This document shows positions 1-7,200 of a stretch of 37,612 nt of DNA, in pieces. How positions within the stretch are numbered: position 1 is the first letter of the stretch; each line of letters begins with the position of its first letter. The notes under the pieces are model-generated. The model was not told the DNA's origin, searched no databases, and saw nothing but the letters and a program-made list of their open reading frames with translations. Source of the stretch: Candidatus Eisenbacteria bacterium (lineage in GTDB: Bacteria; Orphanbacterota; Orphanbacteria; Orphanbacterales; Orphanbacteraceae); assembly GCA_016867715.1 (NCBI GenBank), contig VGIW01000025.1:1-37612 (forward strand). Reading direction: 5' to 3'. The translations under genes were made by a program, and so were the position numbers.

Positions 1-36
1 CTCCCTTCCTTCGCCGCTTCCTCATCAGGGACCCGT

Positions 37-88
37 GGCGCGCTTGGATCTTGTCGCGACGGTTACGAGCGACAAGTCCTAGCGCGCC
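37..88. repeat. Long near-perfect hairpin (inverted repeat)
   Basis: The left arm (37-57) and right arm (69-88) are reverse complements apart from one mismatch and one bulged base, around an 11-base loop (58-68). The inner stem is CTTGTCGC/GCGACAAG and the outer stem GGCGCGCT/AGCGCGCC. No T-tract follows on either strand, so a simple intrinsic terminator is unlikely. It could be a REP-like palindrome or the structured end of a transcript entering from the left. No gene could be placed in 1-416. Confidence 0.7.
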
Positions 89-270
89 GGGGGGGCCGAG
101 ACTACGATTCCGGGAGCGGCTCGTCCACGTCGGCCTCTCGGCCCCTAGCTCCACATCCTCGCGACGAAAACGCGTGCATAGTCCAGGCTAGGAGCCCAGG
201 CCGGCGCCTTCCGATTCCATTAGAATAGAAAGCCGGCGCCCGTATCGCACGGTACCTCGCGGGGAATCCA

Positions 271-337
271 GGGACGCCCTACTGAGTTCAATGGAAGAGA
301 GTGCCGGGACGCGATGTCGAATTGAGTATGGCGTCCC
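271..337. repeat. Imperfect inverted repeat upstream of the AAA gene
   Basis: GGGACGCCCTACT at 271-283 is mirrored by AGTATGGCGTCCC at 325-337, with 12 of 13 positions complementary. GCCGGCGCC is also repeated directly just upstream, in about 200-235. The element lies in the leader of the ATPase gene starting at 417, and an upstream in-frame ATG at 291 falls inside it. From memory, similar GGCGTCCCCGG-type palindromes occur near REP-associated transposase genes. No such transposase is in the window, so this link is only a guess. Confidence 0.45.
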
Positions 338-416
338 CGGAACTCCCCCGTTTCCCCGCAATCCCCACCGATTCCTGTTGACATCCCGTCGGATTTCGCC
401 GAAAAATGACGGCGAC

Positions 417-1577
417 ATGGCATCGAAACTCCAACCGAGGATTCTCAAGCCGCCGAAGGGCTCTTTCTTTCTATTTGGACCGCGGGGGACCGGGAAGAGC
501 ACGTGGCTTCGAACCGTCCTTCCTCACGCTCACACCGTGAACTTGCTCGACGAGGGGCTCTACCAGTCGTACCTGGCCGATGTCTCGCTGTTCGCGGCCG
601 AGCTCCGGACCTTGAAGCCGGGATCCTTGGTCGTCGTGGACGAGATCCAGCGGCTCCCGGCGCTGCTCAACGAGGTTCATCGCTTCATCGAAGAGAGGCG
701 GCTCCGGTTCGTGCTCTGCGGATCGTCCGCCCGAAAGCTCAAGCAGAGCGGCACAAACCTCCTCGCCGGCCGAGCGGTTCGGCGCGAAATGCACCCGTTT
801 GTCCCCGAGGAGCTGGGAAAGTCCTTCAACCTCGAAGAGACGCTTCGCTGGGGAGCTTTGCCGGTGATCTGGGCATCCGGAGAGCGTCGCGCGGCGCTCG
901 AGGCCTACGTGCAGCTCTACCTCCGCGAGGAGATTCAAGCCGAGGCGCTCGTTCGCAACCTTCCCGGCTTCGCGCGCTTCCTGCCGATCGCGGCGCTCTT
1001 CCACGGTCAAGTGCTGAACGCGGCCGGGCTTGCTCGCGATGCGCAGGTGGCGCGAACGACGGTCCTCGGCTACCTCAGCGTGCTCGAGGACACTCTCCTC
1101 GCGTTCACGCTTCCCGCCTACGAGGGTAAGCTCCGCGTTAAAGAAAGAAAACACCCGAAGCTCTATTGGTGCGACCCCGGTCTCGTTCGCGCGGTCAAGC
1201 GTCAGTTCCATGCGCCGACGGCCGAGGAGCGCGGGGCCCTGCTCGAAGGATGGGTCGCGGAGGTCCTGCGCGCGTACCGCGACTATCGGGGCCTGTTCGA
1301 CGAGTGGTTCTACTGGGCGCCGGCGGAAGCGGCGCGGACAGAGGTGGACTTTCTCCTCCGCCTAGGGCGGGAGATGGTCGCGATCGAGGTCAAGGCCGGC
1401 CGCAGTTACTCGAAGCAGGCCGCGCGCGGACTAAGCGCGATCTCCGATCTTCGCGGCGTTGTCCGAAGAGTCTTTGTCTACACGGGGGACCGGGTCCTCC
1501 GAACCGAGGACGGCATCGACGTCCTTCCCATCCATCGATTCGTGAGAGAGCTCGAGGAGGCGACGCTGTTCCCGTAG
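417..1577 (+). CDS. AAA-type ATPase with C-terminal DUF4143 domain
   Basis: A 386-residue P-loop ATPase of the AAA_14/DUF4143 family, whose members are usually orphan accessory genes of unknown function. Visible motifs are a Walker A (FGPRGTGKST, about residues 18-27), a Walker B (LVVVDEIQRLP) and a sensor-like stretch (VLCGSSARKLK). The C-terminal half carries EVDFLL followed about 10 residues later by AIEVKAG, the PD-(D/E)xK-like nuclease fold signature typical of DUF4143. The reading frame is open from 291, but the family N-terminus begins near MASKLQPR, so I chose the ATG at 417. A TTGACA lies at 378-383 without a convincing -10 box. It is followed by a broken HNH-type gene, which suggests an accessory, possibly defence- or mobile-element-derived patch. 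The substrate is not predictable. Confidence 0.85.
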   Translation: MASKLQPRILKPPKGSFFLFGPRGTGKSTWLRTVLPHAHTVNLLDEGLYQSYLADVSLFAAELRTLKPGSLVVVDEIQRLPALLNEVHRFIEERRLRFVLCGSSARKLKQSGTNLLAGRAVRREMHPFVPEELGKSFNLEETLRWGALPVIWASGERRAALEAYVQLYLREEIQAEALVRNLPGFARFLPIAALFHGQVLNAAGLARDAQVARTTVLGYLSVLEDTLLAFTLPAYEGKLRVKERKHPKLYWCDPGLVRAVKRQFHAPTAEERGALLEGWVAEVLRAYRDYRGLFDEWFYWAPAEAARTEVDFLLRLGREMVAIEVKAGRSYSKQAARGLSAISDLRGVVRRVFVYTGDRVLRTEDGIDVLPIHRFVRELEEATLFP

Positions 1578-1622
1578 CTGCGATCGAAGAGCCCGAGAGA
1601 CCATGAGCAAGGCAAGAGTGCG

Positions 1623-1870
1623 ATGCACGGCTACTTCGCCAACACCGACTTGGGCTGGTTCCGGTTTCTGCGGACGCGGTCGGATCTGGACGAGGTGAAC
1701 TTCTGGCAGCCGGGGGGTGGGAGCGGTTTTGGTGCGATCCCGCCGGGGGCGCCGTTTTTATTCAAGCTTAAAAAGCTTCATTACGCGATCGGCGGGTTCG
1801 GGTTCTTCGCGCACGCGTCGCGCCTCCCATCCTCGCTCGCGTGGGATGCGTTCGGCGAGAAGGACGGCGC
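1623..1870 (+). pseudogene. N-terminal remnant of an HNH-endonuclease-type protein
   Basis: The first about 80 residues (MHGYFANTDLGWFRFLR, then LDEVNFWQP, PFLFKL, GGFGFFAH and SLAWDAFGEKDGA) match, from memory, the conserved N-terminal region of a widespread family of putative HNH restriction endonucleases of roughly 280-300 residues. After AFGEKDGA the resemblance stops and the frame continues as low-complexity Ser/Arg-rich sequence to 2108, antisense to the next gene. No HNH motif is present in any plus frame before that gene. The break is at about 1860-1870. The C-terminal catalytic part is therefore missing, and this is most likely a truncated, non-functional copy. Confidence 0.65.
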
Positions 1871-1948
1871 GAGCGACGATCCGTTCGAAGGGCACGATGT
1901 CCGTGTTCCTGGCGCGCGCGAAGCTTCTTCCCGAGTCGCCCGGACGAG

Positions 1949-2224
1949 CTACTCCTCCCTCCTCCCATTCGCCGCCTCTTCCGGGGCGGGTTCGGCGGCG
2001 TCCGAGCGGTCGTCGTTCGGGGTCGTCTGTTCTTCGTTCGCTTCCTCGCGAGCCGGGGAGTGGGGCGCTTCGAAGGAGCCGGCGTACTCGCGGAGCCAGC
2101 GGCGGTAGGTCGGCTCCGCCACGCCGATCCGGCGGCAGATCTCCTCGACGGTCATCCCCTCCCCTCGAAGCGTTTCTCCCTCGCGGAGCGCGTCCAGAAT
2201 GAAGTCGATCCAGCGGCGGTCCAC
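1949..2224 (-). CDS. Small transposase-like helix-turn-helix protein
   Basis: A 91-residue protein starting with GTG at 2224, two bases after the TAA of the receiver gene. An AAAGGA ribosome-binding site inside the end of that gene supports the start. Residues about 20-48 (GMTVEEICRRIGVAEPTYRRWLREY) resemble the HTH of IS3/IS911 OrfA-type proteins, which recognise DNA through the R-W pair. The rest is an acidic, Glu/Ala-rich tail. No OrfB, catalytic DDE domain or terminal inverted repeats are seen, so it is not an intact IS. It is the last gene of the 3630-to-1949 operon and may be a domesticated DNA-binding partner of the receiver and AAA proteins. Its role is unknown. Confidence 0.7.
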   Translation of the reverse strand: MDRRWIDFILDALREGETLRGEGMTVEEICRRIGVAEPTYRRWLREYAGSFEAPHSPAREEANEEQTTPNDDRSDAAEPAPEEAANGRREE

Positions 2225-2226
2225 GC

Positions 2227-2676
2227 TTATCGTCCTTTCGGCGCGTGCCGTCGGATCGCCCCGAGCAGCTCCCTCACCCGAATCGGTTTCACGATGAACT
2301 CGTTCATGCCCGCGTCCATGCAGCGGGCGCGCATTTCTTCCCCCCCGAGCGCGGTGAGCGCGAGGATCGGCAGGTCGTGGCTCCGGACGTTCGAGCGGGG
2401 ATTGCGGACGAACCTCGCGAGCGCGATGCCGTCGATCCCCGGCATCTCGATGTCGGTGACGACAAGGTCGAACGGCTCCCGCTCGAGAAGATCGAGAGCG
2501 TCTACGCCGCTCGATGCGGTCTCCACGACCGAACGGACGCGCTTCAAGATCTGCCGCACGAGCATCCGAACGACCGGATCGTCATCGACGACGAGAACGC
2601 GAAGCCCCTCGAGCGCTTCGTACGATCCGCCGGCACGGACGCCTTCCGCCCTTCCCGTCTTCTTCGGATCATTCAT
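2227..2676 (-). CDS. Stand-alone response-regulator receiver protein
   Basis: 149 residues, almost entirely a CheY-like receiver. It has the acidic pocket DDD (residues 31-33), the phospho-acceptor Asp75 in VVTDIEMPG, the Thr of LALTALGG and the Lys of FIVKPI. No output domain follows. The preferred start is the ATG at 2676, preceded by AAAGGCGG; the frame is open to 2742 but the extra residues are Arg-rich and family-unlike. It lies 55 bases after the degenerate sigma-54-type AAA gene and 2 bases before the HTH gene, so it is probably cotranscribed with both. No cognate kinase is adjacent; the nearest histidine kinase in the window is 20 kb away. It probably acts by phosphorylation-dependent protein contact rather than by DNA binding. 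Confidence 0.88.
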   Translation of the reverse strand: MNDPKKTGRAEGVRAGGSYEALEGLRVLVVDDDPVVRMLVRQILKRVRSVVETASSGVDALDLLEREPFDLVVTDIEMPGIDGIALARFVRNPRSNVRSHDLPILALTALGGEEMRARCMDAGMNEFIVKPIRVRELLGAIRRHAPKGR

Positions 2677-2731
2677 CGCTCGCCGCCTTTCTTCTCGCGC
2701 GAGCGGCCGTTCGTTTCGCGGAGGCGGCGCC

Positions 2732-3337
2732 TCATCGCGCACCTCCCGGCGAGCGACTGACCGCCGCTCGGTCTCCCGCGCCCGAAGCGGACCTCGCCCC
2801 GTTCGTCCCGGACGATTCCGGCACGTGAACGTGAAGCGTGGAAAGCCGAAGATAGAGAGGACGGCAGAAGCGGCCGCGAGCGACGAGCGCCGGAAGCGTC
2901 TCGCCGCACGCGCTGATGACCCGCCGGATGCGTCCTCCCGGCGGGCCCTCCATGGGCGATTCCAGGAGGTCGAGCAGCGCGACCTGCGTCCACGGCTCGA
3001 GGCGTTCGAGCCGGTCGATAAAGAGGATCACCGGCCCTCTTTCGGGGATCCCCCGGAGAGCCTCGATGCCGCCCCGGTTCAGGTCGTCCGCCGGCACGAC
3101 CCGAAGCGCGGCCCAAGGATGCGCGTCGCGGAAGAGGCGCCGCGCCACCTCGCGGTCCCCCGTGACGAGAACGTTGGCGTTGCTCTCGAGCGCCCGCTGG
3201 AGCTCGTCCGGTCCTTCTCGCGACCCGAGCGGCTCGGAAGCACGAGCCCCACGGTCGGGCGGTTGGGAGCGAGGTGCGAGAGATCCCCCGCGCGTCCCGG
3301 CCCGGTTTCTGCGCGCACCACGGCCCTTCGTGTTCAT
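2732..3337 (-). CDS. Degenerate sigma-54-activator-type AAA domain protein
   Basis: 201 residues aligning by eye with the central domain of NtrC-type activators. The strand before the P-loop (NVLVTG), a Walker-B-like ILFIDRLERL, LLDLLESP (LLRVLQEG position), RVISACGETL (RVIAATN position) and GRFCRPLYLRLSTLHVHVP (RFREDLYYRL position) are all recognisable. The Walker A Gly-x-Gly-Lys is replaced by GDREVAR, the GAFTGA loop is missing and the Walker B Glu is Arg. ATP hydrolysis and sigma-54 remodelling are therefore not expected. The ATG at 3337 has a strong AAGGAGAT site. It sits between a small secreted protein and a receiver protein, suggesting a signalling scaffold or anti-activator; that role is inference. 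Confidence 0.72.
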   Translation of the reverse strand: MNTKGRGARRNRAGTRGGSLAPRSQPPDRGARASEPLGSREGPDELQRALESNANVLVTGDREVARRLFRDAHPWAALRVVPADDLNRGGIEALRGIPERGPVILFIDRLERLEPWTQVALLDLLESPMEGPPGGRIRRVISACGETLPALVARGRFCRPLYLRLSTLHVHVPESSGTNGARSASGAGDRAAVSRSPGGAR

Positions 3338-3393
3338 GACGACACGATCTCCTTCCTGCTCGTTCCGCCCGAGCTTGCCTTCCGGCGGCGCGG

Positions 3394-3630
3394 CTACGGG
3401 TGCGGCTGGGTCGGATCATCCTCCGCCGGGAACGGGTCGTTCGAGACCCGCGACGAGTCGGCGGAGGAATCGGGGTACGACGGGTTCGCGAAGTAGAGGT
3501 CCCCGCCCCCTCCCCCTTCCGCCGGGGCGCTCACCCCCTGGCATTGGGGAAAAAGAACCAGCGCCGCGAGGAGCGCGCACGCGGTTGCGACCGGGAGGAT
3601 CCGCAAGAGACGCAACGGTTTCCACGACAT
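3394..3630 (-). CDS. Small secreted or membrane-anchored peptide
   Basis: 78 residues. A basic N-terminus (MSWKPLRLLR) and a hydrophobic stretch of about 20 residues form a likely Sec signal peptide or single membrane anchor. Mature sequence after FPQCQG is acidic and poor in structure, with GGGGG, SYPDSSADSS and a Pro-rich end. The Cys in FPQCQ could be a lipobox variant but lacks the usual small residue before Cys. An AAAGGAG site 6 bases upstream of the ATG supports translation. It is the first gene of the operon with the degenerate AAA, receiver and HTH genes. No family is recognised; it could be an extracytoplasmic sensor input or simply an exported small protein. Confidence 0.6.
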   Translation of the reverse strand: MSWKPLRLLRILPVATACALLAALVLFPQCQGVSAPAEGGGGGDLYFANPSYPDSSADSSRVSNDPFPAEDDPTQPHP

Positions 3631-3728
3631 GGACCCACTCCTTTCCGGCCGGCGCCTCGGGCCGGCTGAGAAGGGTCTAGGCAGGAATCGTGCGCGAGTC
3701 CCTTTCCCGCGCCGCGCGCAAATCGTTG

Positions 3729-3752
3729 AAAAAACGCCGGTTCACCTAGGCG
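3729..3752 (-). terminator. Candidate intrinsic terminator
   Basis: Read on the minus strand, CGCC-(TA bulge)-GG, loop TGAA, CC-GGCG forms a 6-bp stem followed at once by TTTTTT (plus-strand A-run at 3729-3734). It lies 460 bases beyond the stop of the kinase/sigma-54 regulator gene and upstream of the secreted-peptide operon. It would end a regulator transcript that had read through the repeat array. Confidence 0.45.
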
Positions 3753-3785
3753 CGGAAAGGGGGGGTTCGAGGGTATCCGGAGAAC

Positions 3786-3865
3786 TCGTACGATCGTACG
3801 AATTCGCCCCGAAATGCGGCCAATCGGAGCCTGACATCTTGTCCGCGATTCGTACGATCGTACGA
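3786..3865. promoter_or_regulatory. Twin 16-bp perfect palindromes (operator candidates)
   Basis: TCGTACGATCGTACGA occurs at 3786-3801 and again at 3850-3865. Each is a perfect dyad, and the centres are 64 bp apart, about six helical turns. They sit 156 to 235 bases upstream of the minus-strand operon beginning at 3630 and downstream of the regulator gene ending at 4212. The paired, same-face arrangement suits a dimeric DNA-binding protein. They could instead be members of an interspersed palindrome family like the neighbouring 13-mers. A clear sigma-70 promoter was not found between them and 3630. Confidence 0.5.
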
Positions 3866-3909
3866 CCCCGCAGAATCGAGCAGAGAGAGGGACGGATCGG
3901 GACCGGAGC

Positions 3910-3948
3910 GGTATCCGATACCGGTATCCGATACCGGTATCAGGTACC
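3910..3948. repeat. Three head-to-tail 13-mers, GGTATCNGATACC family
   Basis: Two copies of GGTATCCGATACC (3910-3922, 3923-3935) and one of GGTATCAGGTACC (3936-3948) abut with no spacer. The first form is a perfect dyad around a central base. Further members lie at 4020-4032, 4044-4056, 4098-4110, 4111-4123, 4184-4196 and 4208-4220, some with one changed base. The family reappears 29 kb away at 33047-33215. An 11-base tandem repeat (ACCGGAACAAC) follows at 3946-3967. Confidence 0.85.
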
Positions 3949-3956
3949 GGAACAAC

Positions 3957-4056
3957 ACCGGAACAACATTTGGCGGTACACGTCGAGCGAAGCACATTGG
4001 GTAGTGCGGGGGGGATTGGGGTATCCGATACGGTCGAGGTGCAGGTATCAGGTACG
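3957..4056. repeat. 100-bp perfect direct repeat, copy A
   Basis: Identical over all 100 bases to 4121-4220, at an offset of 164 bases. It contains two 13-mer family members, at 4020-4032 and 4044-4056, each with one base changed. No convincing reading frame is present. Copy B ends inside the last codons of the kinase/sigma-54 regulator gene, and copy A is followed by a decayed copy of that gene's 3' end (4057-4088). Confidence 0.9.
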
Positions 4057-4062
4057 TTTGAG

Positions 4063-4088
4063 TGGATGCCGAGAAAGCGGGCGGCCCG
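4063..4088 (-). pseudogene. Degenerate echo of the regulator gene's 3' end
   Basis: Bases 4063-4088 match 4264-4289 inside the regulator gene at 23 of 26 positions. On the minus strand they would encode IRAARFLGIH, against SRAARLLGIH in the Fis helix-turn-helix of the intact gene. Bases 4051-4061 (GGTACGTTTGA) then match the gene's last codons at 4215-4225. About 37 bases of the real gene are absent between the two blocks. It appears to be a tandemly duplicated gene terminus that has since decayed. An alternative is the end of a lost paralogous activator gene. Confidence 0.55.
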
Positions 4089-4120
4089 TATCCAGGCGGT
4101 ATCAGGTACCGATATCAGGT

Positions 4121-4220
4121 ACCGGAACAACATTTGGCGGTACACGTCGAGCGAAGCACATTGGGTAGTGCGGGGGGGATTGGGGTATCCGATACGGTCG
4201 AGGTGCAGGTATCAGGTACG
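4121..4220. repeat. 100-bp perfect direct repeat, copy B
   Basis: Second copy of the repeat at 3957-4056. Its right end (4208-4220, GGTATCAGGTACG) contains the stop codon and last two codons of the minus-strand regulator gene: the reverse complement reads CGT ACC TGA. The repeat therefore starts within coding sequence and continues downstream. Confidence 0.9.
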
Positions 4221-7200
4221 CTTGAGACGGAGCCGGCGGATCTTCTTTCGGACGGTGCTCTCGTGGATGCCGAGGAGGCGGGCCGCCCGCGACCGGTTCC
4301 AACCCGATTCCTCGAGCGCCCTGAGGAGCATCTCCTCCTCGATCGAGCGGATCTCTCCGGGGAGGTCCTTCATGTTCTCTTCCGAGCCCTCGAGGGGGGC
4401 GGGCCCGCTCGGGAACGCGGCGCGGACCTCCTCGGTCAGATGCGCCGTCTCGATGCGCGGCCCGTCGCAGAAGACCACCGCCCGTTCGATCACGTGGTCG
4501 AGCTCCCGCACGTTCCCGGGCCACCCGTAGGCGATGAGAAGGCTCTCTGCCGCGCGGGCGATCGACCGGATCTCCTTCCGGTTCCGGCGCGCGTGGACCG
4601 CGAGGAAGGTGCGCGCGAGCGCGGGGATGTCCTCCCGCCGCGCGCGAAGGGGCGGGATCTCGATCGCCACCCCGTTCAACCGATAGAAGAGATCGCTTCG
4701 AAACTCCCCCCGCTCCGCGAGAAGGGCGAGGTTCCGATTCGTCGCGGCGAGAATCCGGACGTCCGACCGGATCGTCTCCGTCCCCCCGAGCCTCTCGAAC
4801 TCCCCTTCCTGAAGCACGCGAAGAAGCTTCACCTGCGAAGCAATCGGCATGTCGCCGATCTCGTCGAGAAGAAGCGTCCCGCGATTCGCCCTCTCGAAGA
4901 TCCCCGCCTTTCGCTCCCTCGCGTCGGTGAAGGCGCCCGGCTCGTGCCCGAAGAGCTCGTCCTCGACGAGCGTGGGAGCGATCGCCGAGCAGTTGAGACG
5001 GAGGAACGGTCGGTCCCGCCGCCGGCTCTCCTGATGGATGAGATGCGCCGCGAGCCCTTTCCCCGCGCCGGTCTCGCCGAGAAGAAGCACGGCGATGTCG
5101 CTTCGCGCCGCCGCGCGAAGCTCGCGAAGCGTTCGTTGCATCGCGGGGCTCTCCGCGATGATCTCCGGAACCTCCGCCCTCCGCGCCGCCTCCTCGCGAA
5201 GAAGCGCGTTCTCCCGCTCGAGATCCTCCAAGAGCCGCGCGTTCTCGAGCGCGACGCCCGCGAGATCGGCGAGCGCCTGGAGAAACGAGAGATCGCGCGG
5301 GGTGAAGACGTTCGCCGAGCGGCAATTGTCGAGATAGACGAGGCCGATCGGCTTCCCCTTCGAGCGGAGCGGCGCGCAGGCGAAGGAAAGGATGTTGTAG
5401 GCGGCGACGCTCTCCGCCCCCTCGAAGCGCGGATCGGAGAGCGCGTTCTCCGCGACGAGAGGCTCCTCCGATTCCTCCGCCTTTCGGAAGAGCGTTCGGC
5501 TGAAGCGGGTCACGTCGCGAAGATCCTCTCCCTCGATCGACCGGGACGCGCGCGGGACGAGATCCCCGTCGGCGCCGTAGAGGAGGATGAGCCCTCGCTC
5601 CCCGCGAAGATGATCGAGCGCCTGGTCGAGAACGTGCTCGAGGACCGCGTCGCTCGCGCGGAGCGAGTTGATGATCCGTGCGATCCGGCAGATCGTGCGG
5701 AGGCCCTCCCCTCCCTCGTCGCCGCCCCCTTGAACGAGCCCCCGCGCCTCGCCGAGTGCCGCCGGCGGGGAGACCGCGCGCATGAGATCGTAGAGCGCGG
5801 CCGCCTCGTCGGCGTGCGCCTTCGCCTTTCTTCTCTCCCCGCCGCGCGCCTCGAGGGCGGCGAGATAAGCAAGCGCCTCCGCGAGGTCGAGCCGCGCGTC
5901 GAGCGCGCGCGCCGAACGGATCGCGTCGCGAAGACAGCTTCGCGCGGTTGCCGGATCCCCGCGGGCCTCCTCGTGCCGGCCGTAAAGAAGATTGAGACGG
6001 CAAGCGATCCACGGGCACTCCGTCCGCGCCGAGAGCCGCTCGGCTTTTTGAAGAAGAGCCGCCGGCGATCCCCTCCCTCCCGCGTGCAATCTCGCCTCGG
6101 CGGCGAGAAGAATGGTCTCCGCCTCCATCAACCGCTCGCCCCGCTTCGAAAAGAGACGGATCGCGCGCACAAGCCCCTTCTCCGCCTCCGCGGGGCGCCC
6201 ATCGAGGAACGCGAGACGCGCCTTCGTCCGATCGAGAAGCGCCTCGTACCTTCCCGAGAGCCGCTCGCCGAGAACCGCCTCCGCTTCCCGGAGAGCCTCT
6301 TCCGCTTCCTTCGGCTCCTCGCGGGCGATGTGCGTGAGGGCGGCGAGATTGAGCGCGTCGAAGACCGCGTACGGGTTCGATCCGGCGCGCGCAAGCGCGA
6401 GGCCCCGGCGGAGAAGCTCGATCGACTGGTCGAGGCGCCCTCTCTCCCGCGCCGTCTGACCGCGCGTGAGGAGCACGCGCACCTTCCCCCCTTCGTCGCC
6501 GAAATCTTCATAGATCGAGAAGGCCTCGTCCCACGCGCGGGCCGCTTCCTCGACCCTTCCGAGCCGGAAGAGAACACGCCCGAGATCCTCGAGGACGCGC
6601 GCCTCCTCGAGCACCTCTCCCGTCTTGCGGGCGAGAGAGAGCGCGTTCTCGAGAAGAGCGGCCGCCTCGGCGAGCCGACCGGTCCAAAGGCGGACGAGCC
6701 CGAGGTTCGCGAACGCTCCGACCGCCTCGGCCGGCGCCGCGCGCTCCAGGATGCGGGCCGCCCGCTCGTAGTGCGCTCCCGCCTCGCGCCACGCGCTCTC
6801 GTAGAACGCGACCGCCCCGAGACGCTTGAGCGTTCGACCGTTGAGCGCCGATGTTTTGCTTCGCTTCGTCGATTGATGCGCCCTCCCGAGGTGCGCCCGC
6901 GCCGCCTCCGCGTCCCCGCGCGAGAGGGCGAACCAGCCGAGATCGCATCGGATCGCGGCCTCCTCCCCCGCCCCGAAAGGTGCCCCCTCGTCGAGAAGAC
7001 GGCCGAGCGCCTTCTCCGCCTCCTTCGCGTTCCCTCGGAAGTAGCGGATCCACGCGGCGAGCCTCCGCGCCGTCCGATCGATCCCCCGCCCCTCTTCGTC
7101 CTTCGCCGCCGTGCGGCGGAGAAGGCGGAGCGCGGCGAGGGCCGCTCGCGGCCGGCCGTCGCGGTGGCGGAGCGAGGCGAGCGCGAGAAGGATCCGGGCC

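Noticed and set aside
378-406. Sigma-70 promoter for the AAA gene from TTGACA at 378
   Set aside because: At 17 bases spacing the -10 position reads GAAAAA, a poor match. The start codon at 417 would leave almost no leader.
1764-1778. AAGCTT-AAA-AAGCTT short repeat
   Set aside because: It is a 6-base palindrome repeated inside the broken HNH coding sequence and encodes a plausible FKLKKL stretch; no regulatory context.
1949-2224. Intact IS3-type insertion sequence
   Set aside because: Only an OrfA-like HTH is present. There is no OrfB/DDE catalytic gene and no terminal inverted repeats, and the gene is embedded in an operon with its own ribosome-binding site.
3910-4220. CRISPR-like array
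   Set aside because: The 13-mers are too short, abut or are irregularly spaced, and the intervening sequences are themselves duplicated rather than unique spacers. No cas genes are present.
4057-4289. Diversity-generating retroelement (template/variable repeat pair at a gene 3' end)
   Set aside because: The placement is suggestive, but there is no reverse transcriptase gene in the window, the mismatches are not restricted to adenines, and the copy is interrupted by a deletion.
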